Assembly: GCA_024305745.1 (NCBI GenBank) | Contig: JAHRBS010000001.1 | Coordinates: 62,001-126,000, forward strand | Direction: 5' to 3' | DNA: 64,000 nucleotides | Source: Polyporus tsugae | Lineage: Eukaryota > Basidiomycota > Agaricomycetes > Polyporales > Polyporaceae | Shown: positions 45,216-56,620 of the stretch, piece by piece | Position numbering within the stretch: position 1 is the stretch's first letter | Layout of the letters: each line of letters opens with the position of its first letter | Notes under the pieces: model-generated | Database searches by the model: none | Told to the model about the DNA's origin: nothing | Seen by the model: the letters and a program-made list of their open reading frames with translations, nothing else | Position numbers and translations under genes: made by a program

Positions 45216-47225
45216 TCACGGTCTCGCACCGAACAAAGGCACCGCCTTCGACAAGCCCCTCAGCGCATCCAGCAGCCTCTCATCCTCCTCCGACCTCGCC
45301 TGGACACCGCTCACTGACCCCACCAACGGCAGCGCGTCAGGCTCGCACACCGTCCCCTCCGCCGGTAACATCCCCTCCTCAAAGTACGCCCTCACATGCT
45401 TCGCCGTGCACAAGCTCGGCGCGCTCAGCGACGTGTGCCCGTACGAGTTCTGCACGAGCAGCCCCGCGCCCCCATACCGCTCCCTGACCGTGAGCGCGTC
45501 CCGCAGGGGACACACCGGGTCGAACTTTGGCTGCACAATGAGCAGCGGGTGCGACGTGTTCTGCGCGGCGAGCGGACCCGTGTAGCGCCCCTTTGGGCGG
45601 ACGGACCACTGCGTGCACCCGAGGCGCAGCGTCGCCCAGATGGGGCCGACCGTCGGCGCGACGCGCGTGAGGTCCGCGAAGAACGCCTGGAACGCCGCGC
45701 GGTCGAACGTCTGCGCCTCGGCGTCGCCACACGCGACCGCGAAGAACGCTTCGTAGTCGTTGCTGGGGAGCGCGGGCGGCGCGCAGTCGCACGCGACCGG
45801 GCTGACGATGTACGGCGCAAGGGCGGCGAGGGCGGTCTGGTTGGCGGTCTCGATCGCGCGGATGGTGGCGACGACGAGCTGGTAGCTCAGGAGGGGGTTG
45901 TACGCGGCTTGTAGGATCTGGTTGACCAGGTCCTTGTAGGTGACGACCAAAGCAGGCTCCGCGAGTGGGATCGGGACCGGGTTCTGTTTGACGGCCTCGA
46001 GGGCGCCGTAGTAGCGCTCGCTGATCGCGGACGGGGTCGACTCGTACAAGGCACACTTGAGCGGGCCCGCCTGGTGGCAAAACGTGAAGAGGGAGTCGAT
46101 GACTGCTTCGTTGTCGACAAGGCTAGAGTTCCAGAGGGCGCTACGATAGTTGATTCCGTCGTCGACGCCGTCAAGAATCATTCGCCCGACCTTATCGGGG
46201 TACATGGCGGCAAAATATTGCCCGAGGACGGTGCCGTAGCTCTGAGGAAGACGCCGTGTCAGCACACTACACGGCGGGCGGCATGTGCTGCCAAGGAAGG
46301 CGACTTACGAAACCCCAGTACTGCAGCTTCTCCTGCCCGAGCTTCTCAGTGATCTTCAACATGTCCGTCGCAACGCTCGCCGTGTCCATGAACTGCGCAA
46401 TGTCCCCCTCCCCGGCGCCACGCTGCGCGCAACGGTCCCCCACAACCTTTGCCCTAGCGCTGTACAGGTTCAGCAGACCGTCGTCCGACGCATTCAGGAG
46501 CTGGTGTCCCTCCTGCGCTTGAAACCAGATATCCCTCTCCGACTGGGTCGCAAAGCAGTCGAGGCGCGGAGTGCTCGCCCCGATCCCGCGCGGGTCGAAC
46601 GCAAGGATATCGAACGAGTCCCCGACGACCGTCGAGATGTTCGGGCCCAAGAGCCCCATGAACTCCGAGTCCGTGCCGGACCCCCCTGGCCCGCCCGGGT
46701 TGAGGAGGACGGTTCCCCGGTAGTGGGCGCGGTCTCGCGCGGGGATCATGCGCAGCGCGATGGCCGTTGTTGCGCCGGACAAACCGTTGGAGACGTAGTC
46801 GAGCGGGAGGAGGAGGCGTGCGCATTGGTGGCCGTCGTAGCAGGGCACCCACTGGATATCGGTGGAGGGCTTGATCTGGATTGAGGGGATTGACGGTCAA
46901 CGTCAGGTTGATAGACCAACAGGAGCAAGCGTGTGCGCGGGGGGGTTGGCGGTCCACTCACCGACTGCCAGTCAAAGTCGTTGGTGTTGTTCGTAGGAGC
47001 GGGGCTGGCGAGGGTTCCCAGATAGTCCGACTCGTATAGGCCGTGGTTAATGTTGCGGAACCCGGCAGTCGTCGGGAACCCTGCGGTCACTGCTACAGCA
47101 ACTGCAAAGAGCAAAGTTCGAGCCCTATGACTGGGACGCCCTAGTGCAAGACGTTTGTTTGACCCCGGGGATCGAGGCGAGGCAGACACGTAGGCCTGCT
47201 CTACCTCGCGATCGACGTTGTCCAT
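45216..47225 (-). CDS. Membrane-anchored alpha/beta hydrolase with TAP-like C-terminal domain (aminopeptidase-like)
   Basis: Serine hydrolase related to Streptomyces tripeptidyl aminopeptidase and fungal secreted TAP-like proteins. Exons 47225-46962, 46875-46309 and 46241-45216 give 618 residues. The N-terminus is basic and then hydrophobic (RARTLLFAVAVAVTAG), suggesting a type II anchor. The alpha/beta hydrolase fold begins at WVPCYDGHQCARLLLPLDY. The oxyanion loop is LLNPGGPGGSG, and FDILAFDPRGIGAS follows. The nucleophile elbow GFSYG is rebuilt across the second intron. The TAP-like C-terminal part holds PLLIVQPKFDPVCPL with the catalytic Asp and QNSYGHTS with the catalytic His. Several N-glycosylation sites (NIS, NSS, NQT, NTS) suit a secretory-pathway protein. 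All catalytic residues are present. Confidence 0.9.
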
Positions 47226-49559
47226 GTTGTGTTTCGCCGTCAGACACTTGTTTTTCTGGAAAGTGGTATTCCCGGTACCTGTTGGCGAGATTCCACCAAG
47301 AGAACGCGTTAGATGTTTGAAACGCGTCGCGGTGGAAGCAACGAAGAATATACGTGGAGATCGCAGTTTTAATCATGTCTCCCGCGGCTGACTCTATCCT
47401 CTCTGACCCCATCCCCAGGCCTGTAGCGGCGCTCTGCAGTCTACACGGCATATAGGACCCGCTTGGAAATCTGACTTACCTACTATCTGTCATACGAGAG
47501 TAGACCCGGAGCGAGGGCCCTACTCGTGTCCCATTCGACTTTTATATCTTCAACGCCCCGGTCTCAGTCGGATATACGTGCGCCAATGCTCTGGCCTTCT
47601 GCAATTTCTTGGCTCTTGGATTCTGTCATGGGACATATGTGAACACTAGCATATATGGAAAGCGTTGTTTGTGACATCACAGCCATTTTCACCTTCTCGA
47701 GCAGCGCCTGGTGGAGGCGGCGTCAGGCGTGCCACAGGGTCGGATTAGCAATGTTGGCGGCTCCTAGTTGAGATCTACGAGTTGAGCGTTCGGTTGAGCT
47801 GAAAGACTCAAGGCGAAGCGATCGCAATAATAGGGCTGACCTCCAAAACCCTTGAGTCCGAGTTTTATATTGCGCTTACTACTACGCACAATTGCACATG
47901 GACGGCTTGCGGGGAAAGTGAGATGAGCCATTTGGGAGCCATGGAGGCTGCAAGCGAAGGCTGTCCGTGGTACTGTGAGACAGTACGTTGCGAAAATGAG
48001 AACACTAGGATGGACAGTTAGTCGACAGCACTGAGCGAGGCGGCCGAGCATGATGGTGAAACAAGATACTTGCGTGCTGAGTACACGCTGACCTGTGAAA
48101 AAAAAAACTCCACATTTACAGCGTTCCGGCTCTTCGGAAGGACCTCGAAGTCCTATGCAACAATGATGATTGGGACGCTGTCGTTAGTACCATTGTGGAT
48201 GTCGCAGGAGTACGGAGGCATAGGATTTGGAACAGAAGTTGGGACACCGTGATTTTGTGAGATCCTCATATTCACGCGATAGGCTAGGGTATCTGCGCCA
48301 TGAATGCGGTTATCTCTAATTCAAACGTATTAAAGACCTTCTTTTCCTTGAACCCCAGGCAGCCACGGAGCTCGAGCCAAACGGGAAGTTTACGAATACG
48401 ACCAAAGCATTCAACGGACGGCCAGGCCTGGGCGGTGTTGCGGAGCAATTGATGAGCGTTGCACGAATCCGTGCGGGAATACCGTAGGGCGCTGGAAAAC
48501 CCAATCGACCGTACGAGACAGAGGGTGGTGACGGGTCTGGTCGAAGTCGAACTTGCTTGCAAGCTGAACGCGCTATTGCCAAATGTGGGCGCCCAAAATC
48601 GTGTCCACTCGGAATCCAACCCAGCCTGCGTCCGGCTCCGCCCGAGTGCCGAGTCGGGTGGGTGCGCAGCCCGCGAGATGGCAGACAACTTGCATGTTGG
48701 AGTCCGACCACCGCTGAGCCTGCGTTTCCTGGTGCGCACGTAGTTCGATAATATCGCGTTCATGGGCACGCTGACCTGTGGCTCAGATGGCGGGCCGACG
48801 TCCCGGATAGGTCGACCAGGGCGGAGGACGGGTTATGAATCGCCGGCCCTATCGCTCAGCTGGATGGCCAGAACGGTGGATTGTATCCAAGATGGTCCTG
48901 CATCACTGGTGAGTGGTGCTTGTGCACACCTACGTATGGTCATTATGCATCGTCCTTTCACCAAAATAGGTACTCACCAGCGGGTCCTATTAGGAACTCG
49001 TCTCTCTCCTGGACCGCCAGAGGGAAGGGCGGAGGTTGGATATCTGACAAAGATCAGGCCCATGCACCAGTACGTAGGCAGAAAGGATGCTATACCAAGC
49101 CGTTGAAACCAAGTCCAATCGTCCTGTTGACCGTTGTGTGGGAAGCTGTTTCCAGTCAAAGCGGCATCGTCTCGGTCCTGAACCATTCGGGGCACAGGTC
49201 GGACGTTGGAGGGAGACGTGACTGATGCGGCCACCGGTGACGTTGGTGAGGTGGTTATCGACACGGTCGACCCGGACATGGGCGACGCAACACCCGATGG
49301 GGGCGACGCAACGACTGACGCAACAACGCCAGGTCTCTCCGTCCCCAACGACTGTGCTGGGTGATGGTTCCGACGCTTGTGTTCGACGCACTGCTCAGGG
49401 CGATACAGCGTCGACATGCATGGAGGTCAGCCACGCATTGCTTGTGGATCCATGTATCGGGTGGCAGGACTCACACTATCCGAATTCGAAAGTTCAATAT
49501 CCCGACACAATATAGGGTCACATTTCAAGTAGAAACCTACTGACCGCCGCTCCGACTCG
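47226..49559. other. Intergenic, 2.3 kb, no supported gene
   Basis: No family sequence was recognised in any frame. The longest frame (48284-48769, minus, 161 codons) has no start or splice context. Bases 49220-49330 carry an imperfect GGGCGACGCAAC repeat. Confidence 0.5.
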
Positions 49560-49775
49560 TTTGCTCGCGTGCCACTCTCTACGTCATCCAGCCCTCGAAC
49601 GGCGTAGATTACGGGCCAGAGCTGGTGAGGCTCCTCGCGAGCGGGCCGGTTAAGTTAAGCCTGTCAAAACTTATCCAAGGAGCATCCGTTTCCGAGAGAG
49701 GGTCATGCAGTCGCAGAAAGACATGGCGGAGGGTCGTTCGGTGGGGAAGCTCCTGATCAAGATCGCTTCCGACTT
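49560..49775 (+). pseudogene. Dead last exon of a quinone oxidoreductase copy
   Basis: The stretch TGCCACTCTCTACGTCATC onward corresponds to exon 5 of the gene at 43108-44422 (ATLYVLQPSNG). It includes the MAEGRSVGKLLIKI segment, but small indels near 49640-49670 shift the frame. No other exon is present. Sequence after it, to about 49830, still resembles the 3' flank of the intact gene. Confidence 0.85.
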
Positions 49776-49799
49776 GACCTTTCGCGCGCGAGACTAACG

Positions 49800-52020
49800 G
49801 ACACCACTGGAGGAGCGGATCGAGGTGAGGTCGTGATTGCAGGGATATTGAAGACGGGCGGGTCTGACGTCTGGTAGTGTGGGAGGCATGCGCTCGCACT
49901 CCACGGTCTAGGCTTGCTTTTGGACTCTGTTCGCTGCTGTGCACGGGGAGGAAGTATTGACGAAGACGAAAAAGGGTATATTGAACGCTCCCTGTCGCCG
50001 TCGAGGTGTTAGTGCGCTCAAGCGTCGGTAAACGCATCGCGGAACCGTGTTTTTCGTCCCGCGCCCTCACCTGGAATGACGACTACTCACCCTCTTTCCA
50101 ACGGGCACAGGAACGACAGCCACAATGAGGCCAAACTCTTGTTTGCACAGGTACAGTAACTCGAAGTATCCGATGTACTTCGGCACCTGACTTACGTACT
50201 GCAACACCTCAAATTCATGTCCTCGGCCATCACTCGTTCCTACTGAGATATCAGATCCAGGCACAAGGCCCCGCCGTGACCCGACGTCCCGGTTCACGGT
50301 GATAAACATGAGATTGCGAACGCGATGTCGGATGAATATTCGCACCTGAATGAATGCGCCTCCGTCAGCCACAAAGACTCGGCCGAAACAGGCAGGTTGG
50401 TGGATTGATACATACGCACGCGCATACATGCATGTACCTCGGCCGCGGAGCCCAGGCGGCGGTGGATTGGGCTTGAGAACGCACTACAAGCGATCTGGTG
50501 TGGCAGGCTGGGAGTTGGGGATCAACCGCTGGCATGGCGGAGGAGTGGGGGACGAGTTTCCAGCGCCGGGGGGCACTGGCGTCGACTGGCGGGGATGGAT
50601 TCGTTGCAGTGGCGCAGCTTCTCCAACGGTGCTTGCTGGCGTGATGCTCGACAGTTCGAGTTTAGCCGCTTCTCGTCGCGATTGGCCGAGCAAGTTCTAC
50701 TCACCTCGTCGAGAAGTCGGCGCAGCACGGCCCTTCACAGGCCCGCGGGGGCGATGACACCGACGCATTCCGTCAACGGGCTCTTCCCGGGCGGATTTGC
50801 ACGCTCAAACCGCATAAAAGAAGCGCGTCCAATTTTGCGAGGAAGAGTTGCATCCGAGCGCTCGCACCGCAGTGCGCCGTATATGCCAACACTCCAGGTC
50901 CTCTCTAACGGCGGTCAGGGTTTCGTTGATTAAACCTGAACAGGCATGTGGTAGGTGGCAGAGGACGTACCAAGCGCCATCCGTGTCTGGTCACAACAAG
51001 ATGCAGCATGACCGCGAGAACGTCGAAACAGCCTGGAGATGAGAATGGTGTTCCTCCGACGTCTTGCATAAAAACTGGAAACAAAGGCGTGAGCGGACTG
51101 ACGGGCGGGTGGTGTCGACAGACCTGCGCACCCACATATGGTCCTTCGCGTTATTACAATAAAATCCGCGCCGTGAGGCACGTTGGGCCGTGCGCCGTCT
51201 GCATGTTATGGACGGTGGGACAGCGAGCGGCATGCACTGCGGGCGACCATCAACATATCAGCAACATGATCAAACGATCAAATCAACATCTGCTTCCGCG
51301 GCCTTCTCGTCCACCTGTCATCAGGATATCATCACATACACCTTGCCAGTCCTGGATATGCTGAACGAAGACGAATCTTACCGAGGTTGCGCGAGCGTGG
51401 AGAGGGTTCGAACCCCACGGGCCCCGCGTTCACCGTGTTCAACGTTCAAAGTGGAGGACTCGGACGAGCCTAGGTTCGGATTCGGCCCTGCCCGAGCGTG
51501 CGTGCGACCTGGGTTCGGGCGCGGGGCCAGAACGGGGCGGACGAAAAGGAACTCGAAGCCCAGATAAGCTGGTGCCAGATGGCCCAGGAGCTGGAGTGGG
51601 AGCTTCCCGAAGGCTGAGTTGCTTCCGTGCGAACCGGTGCTTAGGGCATGTCCGATTTGCGCACGGAGGTTGAAAAACATACGGGGGGGGCGACGTCGAC
51701 GCGAGCGTGCATGAGTGGATGGTCAGATAAATGCGCACACGCTCGTTGGAATCCGAGCTCGTCCGACATTACATCAGAGCGTTTGGCACAGGGAAAGTGC
51801 CACGAAAAACTCGGATCGCCAAGGATGACGAGGGACTGGAGACTGGGCGTCGACCGCCGGCCATGGGCGCGGCGCAGGAGGACGCCGGAGAGTGGGCCCT
51901 TTCGGAGGCACAAGTGCCGATTCGGAGACAGAACACGAGAATTCGGAAAGAAGTCGCAGCGTCGAGGACAAGCACAGCCCGCGGGGAACACATGCAGTAC
52001 AGGACGTTCAGTTGATGATC
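49800..52020. repeat. Large direct repeat, left copy
   Basis: Matches 61620-64000 in the same orientation. From about 50360 to 51050 the two copies differ at only a few bases over almost 700 bp. Before that, they align with many substitutions and small indels. At about 51055 the copies differ by an indel of roughly 260 bp, extra in the right copy. Similarity continues to at least 52000. No transposase or reverse transcriptase is seen. The family is not identified. Confidence 0.88.
50067..50429 (-). other. Coding-like segment inside the left repeat copy
   Basis: A 120-codon frame with strongly protein-like composition: PACFGRVFVADGGAFIQVR, RRGLVPGSDISVG, VSQVPKYIGYFELLYLCKQ, FGLIVAVVPVPVG. 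In the right copy the same piece is frame-shifted but keeps LRRGLVPGS and GFTVAALP. It looks like the tail of a gene carried by a mobile element. I do not recognise the family with certainty. Confidence 0.35.
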
Positions 52021-52753
52021 AGGCGTGGCATGGGAGAGCTGCAGACGATGGTGCTGTGGACAAGGGGGGAAAAACACTCTACATTAAAATCGCCATCGAG
52101 ACAGACTGAGAGCGAGTGGGGGCGCTCGTGCGAGCTGTGTACCAAGTTGGACGAGAATTCGAAGCGGTGAGCATAGAACGATATTGATATTTCGCGGGCT
52201 AGAAGATGTGGCGGACAGGGCTCGAGGGAGGAAAGTCGGGGCGAGCATTGCAGTCATAGAGAGTGATATATGGAGTCGCTGTCATACGACGAGCAGGAAG
52301 CATCTTTGGTGGTCTCTCGAGACACAGGCTGGGTCAGATGCGCTGCGTTAGTGCATCGAACACAAATAAAATGGAAGGCGCTTCTCCGGTGCGGGGCCCT
52401 CCGGCGCCTCTGTCTTGTCTATCGGCGCCTGCTCCGCTCCTCTTCTCACCTCCCCTCGTCTCTCGCCGCCAGCCTCCTCTGCCCCCATCTCTCTCCGCCT
52501 TCCGCTACCCTACCGCACGTCGCATCGCCCCTTCCTCCTCCGGCTATCTTGCCGACGTTCTGAGCTCATCTAGCATTCTCCACTGACCTCACTTGGCGAA
52601 ACTCGACGTTCTTCCGGTCCAACCAATCGGCGGTAGCGCCAGATCTCTCCGCCCCTCGCGTATCTATATCTGCCCCCAGGGCCCATGTAAACTGCCCCCC
52701 TCCGCGCCTCCCGACACTCCCTCTGTCCGTATCGTCCTCTTTGCCCCCCGCCC
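52021..52753. other. Upstream region of the ankyrin gene
   Basis: 730 bp between the left repeat and the ankyrin gene. The pyrimidine-rich stretch 52430-52570 may be the core promoter. No separate gene is seen. Confidence 0.5.
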
Positions 52754-54730
52754 ATGCCTGGTGTATCCCGGAATCAGCGCACGGAGGCCAAGTACAACGT
52801 CACCCTCGACTGTGCGTGCTCGATTTTCTTTTTTCTCCGTCCATGCGTGCCTGACCGGCGTGCGCGATACAGTTCCCCACCTTGGCCTCCACTCCGCCGC
52901 GTCGTCCGGGAACCTCGGCCTTGTCACATATGCCCTCGATCACGGCCAGCCGGTGAACTCGGTCGTCGACGGCGTCCTCCCCCTGCATGTCGCGAGCTCT
53001 GGCGGGAACGACTTGATCGTCCGTCTGCTCATCGAGCGCGGCGCAGATGTCAACGCTCCCAGGTATGTGGTCGTTATTGGTGCTCAAATTTTATTCGACG
53101 CTGGACGCCTGGTGCAAAGAGGTAGTCGGTGCGGAGCGTTCGGGTATCGCAGACGATTCCCGTTCGCTCCCCCGTTCTCCCCAGACGTTATGTTGAGGGT
53201 CTCACATATGCGATGAGAATGAGACGGAATAGACGGCCCTCCCCATAAGTTCTGGTGAATTTTCCAGCATGAAAATATTCGTTGTACGGAGAGCTCGCGT
53301 GGTGCGGGCACTGCGAGGTAATCGCTCATGGCCGCGAGTGCAGCTAGAGGATGAGATGAGAATGGTAGGCCATGTATGCGTGTTACGCGCCTGGGACGAT
53401 TCGACCGGTGCTGCCCGTGAGCTAACCGGGGAGATAGGCTTTGTGGAGGAGCTAGGGACTGTTCGGGAGCAGAACGTGACGTCGTCTGTACGGAGGAGCA
53501 CATAAAGAGGATGTGCACGTTCAACCTCACTTGGATGTCGCTCTCCGAACGCCTGGCACTGCCCATGTTCTACCTACCCTCTGCCGTCCACGTCCCATTG
53601 AGCACCCTTATGTCCCTGATTTTCGTTACTGATTTCCCCCTCACCCATGCAGACTTCCTCGCAAATACTCGAGCGACAAACACAGGGACACCTCGGCGCC
53701 CATCGTTGGAACCTCGGGCTCGACCCCTCTCCATTTCGCGGCTGCGAACGGGCACGAGCAGGTCGTCCTCACTCTCCTCCTCCACGGGGCGCACCCCGAT
53801 CGGCCCGACAAACACGGGGTGAACCCGGAAACGGTGGCGCGACAGAACGGCTGGGCTCGGTGCGCCGAGCTGCTGAGCAAGTGGACGCACGAGAAGGACC
53901 GGGACCTGCGTGAGCTCGAGGCGGTGAGCGGGTCGGTGTCGGTGCACGCAGCCGAGTTCGACAGCGTGAGCATCTACTCGCGGCAGGACATCGAGTGCCG
54001 AATCCGGCAGCAGGGGCTGCGGATGAAGTCGTCGATCGACAACGCGCTGAGCATGCTGAAGCCGCCGTTCCCGACGTCGCCGGCGTCGTCGGGGATGCTG
54101 CTGCACGAGGCGGTGTCGCCGCCGGCGATGGTGGGCTCGGCGTCGCTCGAGTCTTCGCCGGCGGCGTCGACGGGGCACGAGTTTGCGCAGTTGAACTGGG
54201 GCCGGCGACCGTCGCTGCCGCAGATATTCGACACGGCGTCGCACCCGGCGCACGGCCACTCGATGAGCACCGGGCAGGCGCAGGGGCCATCTCGCCACGC
54301 GGTCAAGTCTTCGGGGCGACCGTCGTTCTCGTCATCTCGACGGCCGCGGTCTGCGGGGACGGATGCGGACAGCTCGGTGCTGTCGACGTCGTCGACTCCG
54401 GGGCGGCTGCGCGGGAAGCTGTCGCTGCTGTCGATGTTCAAGAAGACGGCGGGCGAGGGTGTGTCGTCGGCGTCTTCTCCGGGGCTCGCGACGCCGGAGA
54501 GCAGAGACAGCCTTACGGGCACGGGGAACTCGAGTTCGGGGATGGTGTCTGCGTGGGCGCGCGGTGAGTGTTCGCTGGCGGTGTTTCAGATTCGCGATTG
54601 GCGGGCTTCGCGGTGGTTGTTCCAGGGGCGATCGCGGTTTTCAGCCAGAGAAAAAAACACGGACTGTGGGAAGGTATTGAGTCAAGATACTGGTACTGGT
54701 ACTGGGATTGGGACGGGGTCTTGGTGCTAG
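52754..54730 (+). CDS. Ankyrin-repeat protein with long low-complexity tail
   Basis: Exons 52754-52811, 52873-53062 and 53653-54730 give 441 residues in one frame. After MPGVSRNQRTEAKYNVTLD come two to three ankyrin repeats: GLHSAASSGNLGLVTYALDH, PLHVASSGGNDLIVRLLIE, and after the long intron TPLHFAAANGHEQVVLTLLL, then GVNPETVARQNGWARCAELL. The remaining 250 residues are Ser/Pro-rich (SRQDIECRIRQQG, KLSLLSMFKKTAGEG). Ankyrin repeats bind proteins; the partner is unknown. The intron between the second and third repeats is 590 bp. The tail is doubtful: a possible 3' intron from 54564 (GGTGAGTG) would extend the gene into the minisatellite at 54685-54860 and end at 54861. It is the only gene in the last 14 kb. 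Confidence 0.78.
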
Positions 54731-54860
54731 GATTGGGTGGTGGTGCTAGTACTGGGATGAGGTTTTGGTGCTGGGACGAGGTGGGGGAGGGCTTTGGGAA
54801 GGCATTGGATCAAGGTGCTGGTACTGGCATTGCGACGCGGTATTGGGAGGGACTTGGGTA
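54685..54860. repeat. Degenerate GGTACTGG-type minisatellite
   Basis: Short units close to GGTACTGG and GGTGCTGG repeat with drift. A longer unit is also doubled: GGGAAGGTATTGAGTCAAG at 54669 and GGGAAGGCATTGGATCAAGG at 54796. It lies at the 3' end of the ankyrin gene and may have been made by slippage in its coding tail. Confidence 0.75.
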
Positions 54861-55339
54861 GACACGCCGTGTACAGTGCTCTGAGGAAATATATTTTGTT
54901 CCCTCCGGATGCTCTCCGCCGTGACAGGCATAAGCTGTTCCATTTCTGTGTCTACGTATTACAAGAGGTATGTACTGCAGAGCTATGCATCCAAAGATAC
55001 TTGTAAATTGCGCCTCCAACTTGCGCCGCGTGCCTTCCCTACGGACGTACCACTCAGAGCACGAACCCGCCAGATGACTCATTTGCACCCGGCCGTTTGC
55101 ATCGCACGTCCGAACGCTGCACTGAAGAACGCGGACATCAATGTAGCACTCGCGGCCCAATCTCTCAGCCGGGCGAGCATAGACAAACATTTACATACCC
55201 TGTGCACCAGCATCACTCGGACCGTTCAAAGGCATGACGACCTCGTTCGATTCTCGACGCCGCCAGACAATCATGCACGGCAGACCCGCGTCTCCCGTGC
55301 ACGAGAGCAGCAGCGCTGCGTGGAGTACGCCAAGCGCAG
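54861..55339. other. Gene-free segment, 480 bp
   Basis: No coding or repeat signal was recognised apart from the edge of the degenerate array that follows. Confidence 0.5.
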
Positions 55340-56620
55340 ACGCAGGATTAAATCATGGTACTCACCGCTGACATCCCGCCGCCAATGCACACCGCTGCGC
55401 GCACTGCCGACCTCGCGAGCACATTTTTGGCCGCCAGAGTGACCGTTGCAAGAACCTGAGTCTGCCGGGACACCCGCGTTGCCGGAAAACCCGCACAACT
55501 GCCGGGCGCCCCGTCGCACTCCAGCACGTCCGTCGAGCCGGCCAACAATGTGCCAGGACCATCAGTACAGAACGGAGTGAAAACCGTTCAGCTTTGCTCA
55601 CCAGTCACGGCCACCCGGACGTCCTGCGATGCACCAATTAATGCGTCTCCCATCATAGCCAGTCCCGCACACAGACTCCGTCGCGCCGGCGCGAATTTGC
55701 TGATCGTCTCGGAAGGCCGTCATCTCGCCGGTGAGAACGTTGTGAAGAGTCTACATGTGCCAGAAACACATTCAGAACAACGTTTGGCATTCGCTGACAC
55801 CAGATGATGAGCTCACCGCGAGTTTTCCATCAGACACCCGAGACCGGTCGAGAGCCGAGATGCGGGAAGAGACACCCCGAAAGCGACGCCCGACCAAACT
55901 CCGAGTAGTTTCACTCGAAGATACAGCGGGACATTGCGATGGAGAGATTGTGGGGCTCCTGCGTCCAGAAGTCAGAAACAAAACATCAACAGGCACAGTC
56001 ACCGAGCTGTACTCACCGCCGGCGCAATCCGACTCTGCCGAGATCCGAGATTTATTGTCTAAACACAGCCGGAGGCTCTGCAACGCGCGAAGAGCGAAAC
56101 CACAGACTGCCGCCACGGAACAACAAGAGCGAGGCCGCGCGACGCAGGATGAGAGTCGACAGCGGTTTCACTCGGAGATACAGCGAGGGATGGCGAGAGC
56201 GAGACTTGTACCACTGCTTCGTCCACAGGTGAGCAACGACGAGTCCCTCTACATCAATAGTGGTAGAGCGGACGTACTTACCACGATTACATCCAGCACC
56301 CCCGAAACCCCACACGTCGTGCAGTGTCTAAAGTCGGCCGGGCGCTCCGTAGAGCACAGAAAGAAGTAGCGAGAGAAACGAGGATCGTGCCCGTAGAACG
56401 ATAGAAACGAGAGGAGTGGGGCGACGCAGGATGGGAGTCGACAGCGGTTTCACTCGAAGAGACCGCAGGAAGTGGAAAGCGCGACCGTCGCGATGGTCGT
56501 GAGCCGAAACCTTGACTGTGCCAAACCCAGACCTGTTGCCAGCCGACGTCTACGACTCGATCAGAGCTGAACACGCGGAGATGTTGACTAAGACGTACTT
56601 ACAATTTGACCCGTCGAGCA
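55340..56620. repeat. Degenerate tandem array with a GTACTCACC-like core
   Basis: The core GTACTCACC, GTACTTACC or a close variant recurs at about 55355, 55602 (TGCTCACC), 55808 (GAGCTCACC), 56010, 56270 and 56590, at 204-320 base spacing. A second shared piece, GACGCAGGAT followed by AGTCGACAGCGGTTTCACTCG, occurs at about 56141 and 56423. GACGCAGGAT alone also occurs at 55337, and the TTTCACTCGAAGATACAGCG part at 55911. Read on the minus strand the core is a splice-donor-like GGTGAGTAC. No protein family was recognised. Confidence 0.55.

Noticed and set aside
48974..49417. A 147-codon minus-strand frame with Ser/Pro/Val-rich text
   Set aside because: Composition is explained by the GGGCGACGCAAC repeat at 49290-49320, and there is no supporting splice or family signal.
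51395..51445. A GGGTTCGAACCCC sequence resembling a tRNA B box
   Set aside because: No acceptor, D or anticodon arm can be folded around it, and no A box lies at the right distance. It is a palindrome within the large repeat.
55755..56369. A 204-codon open frame on the plus strand
   Set aside because: It runs across the degenerate repeat array. The repeat units are read in different frames within it, which a real protein repeat would not show.
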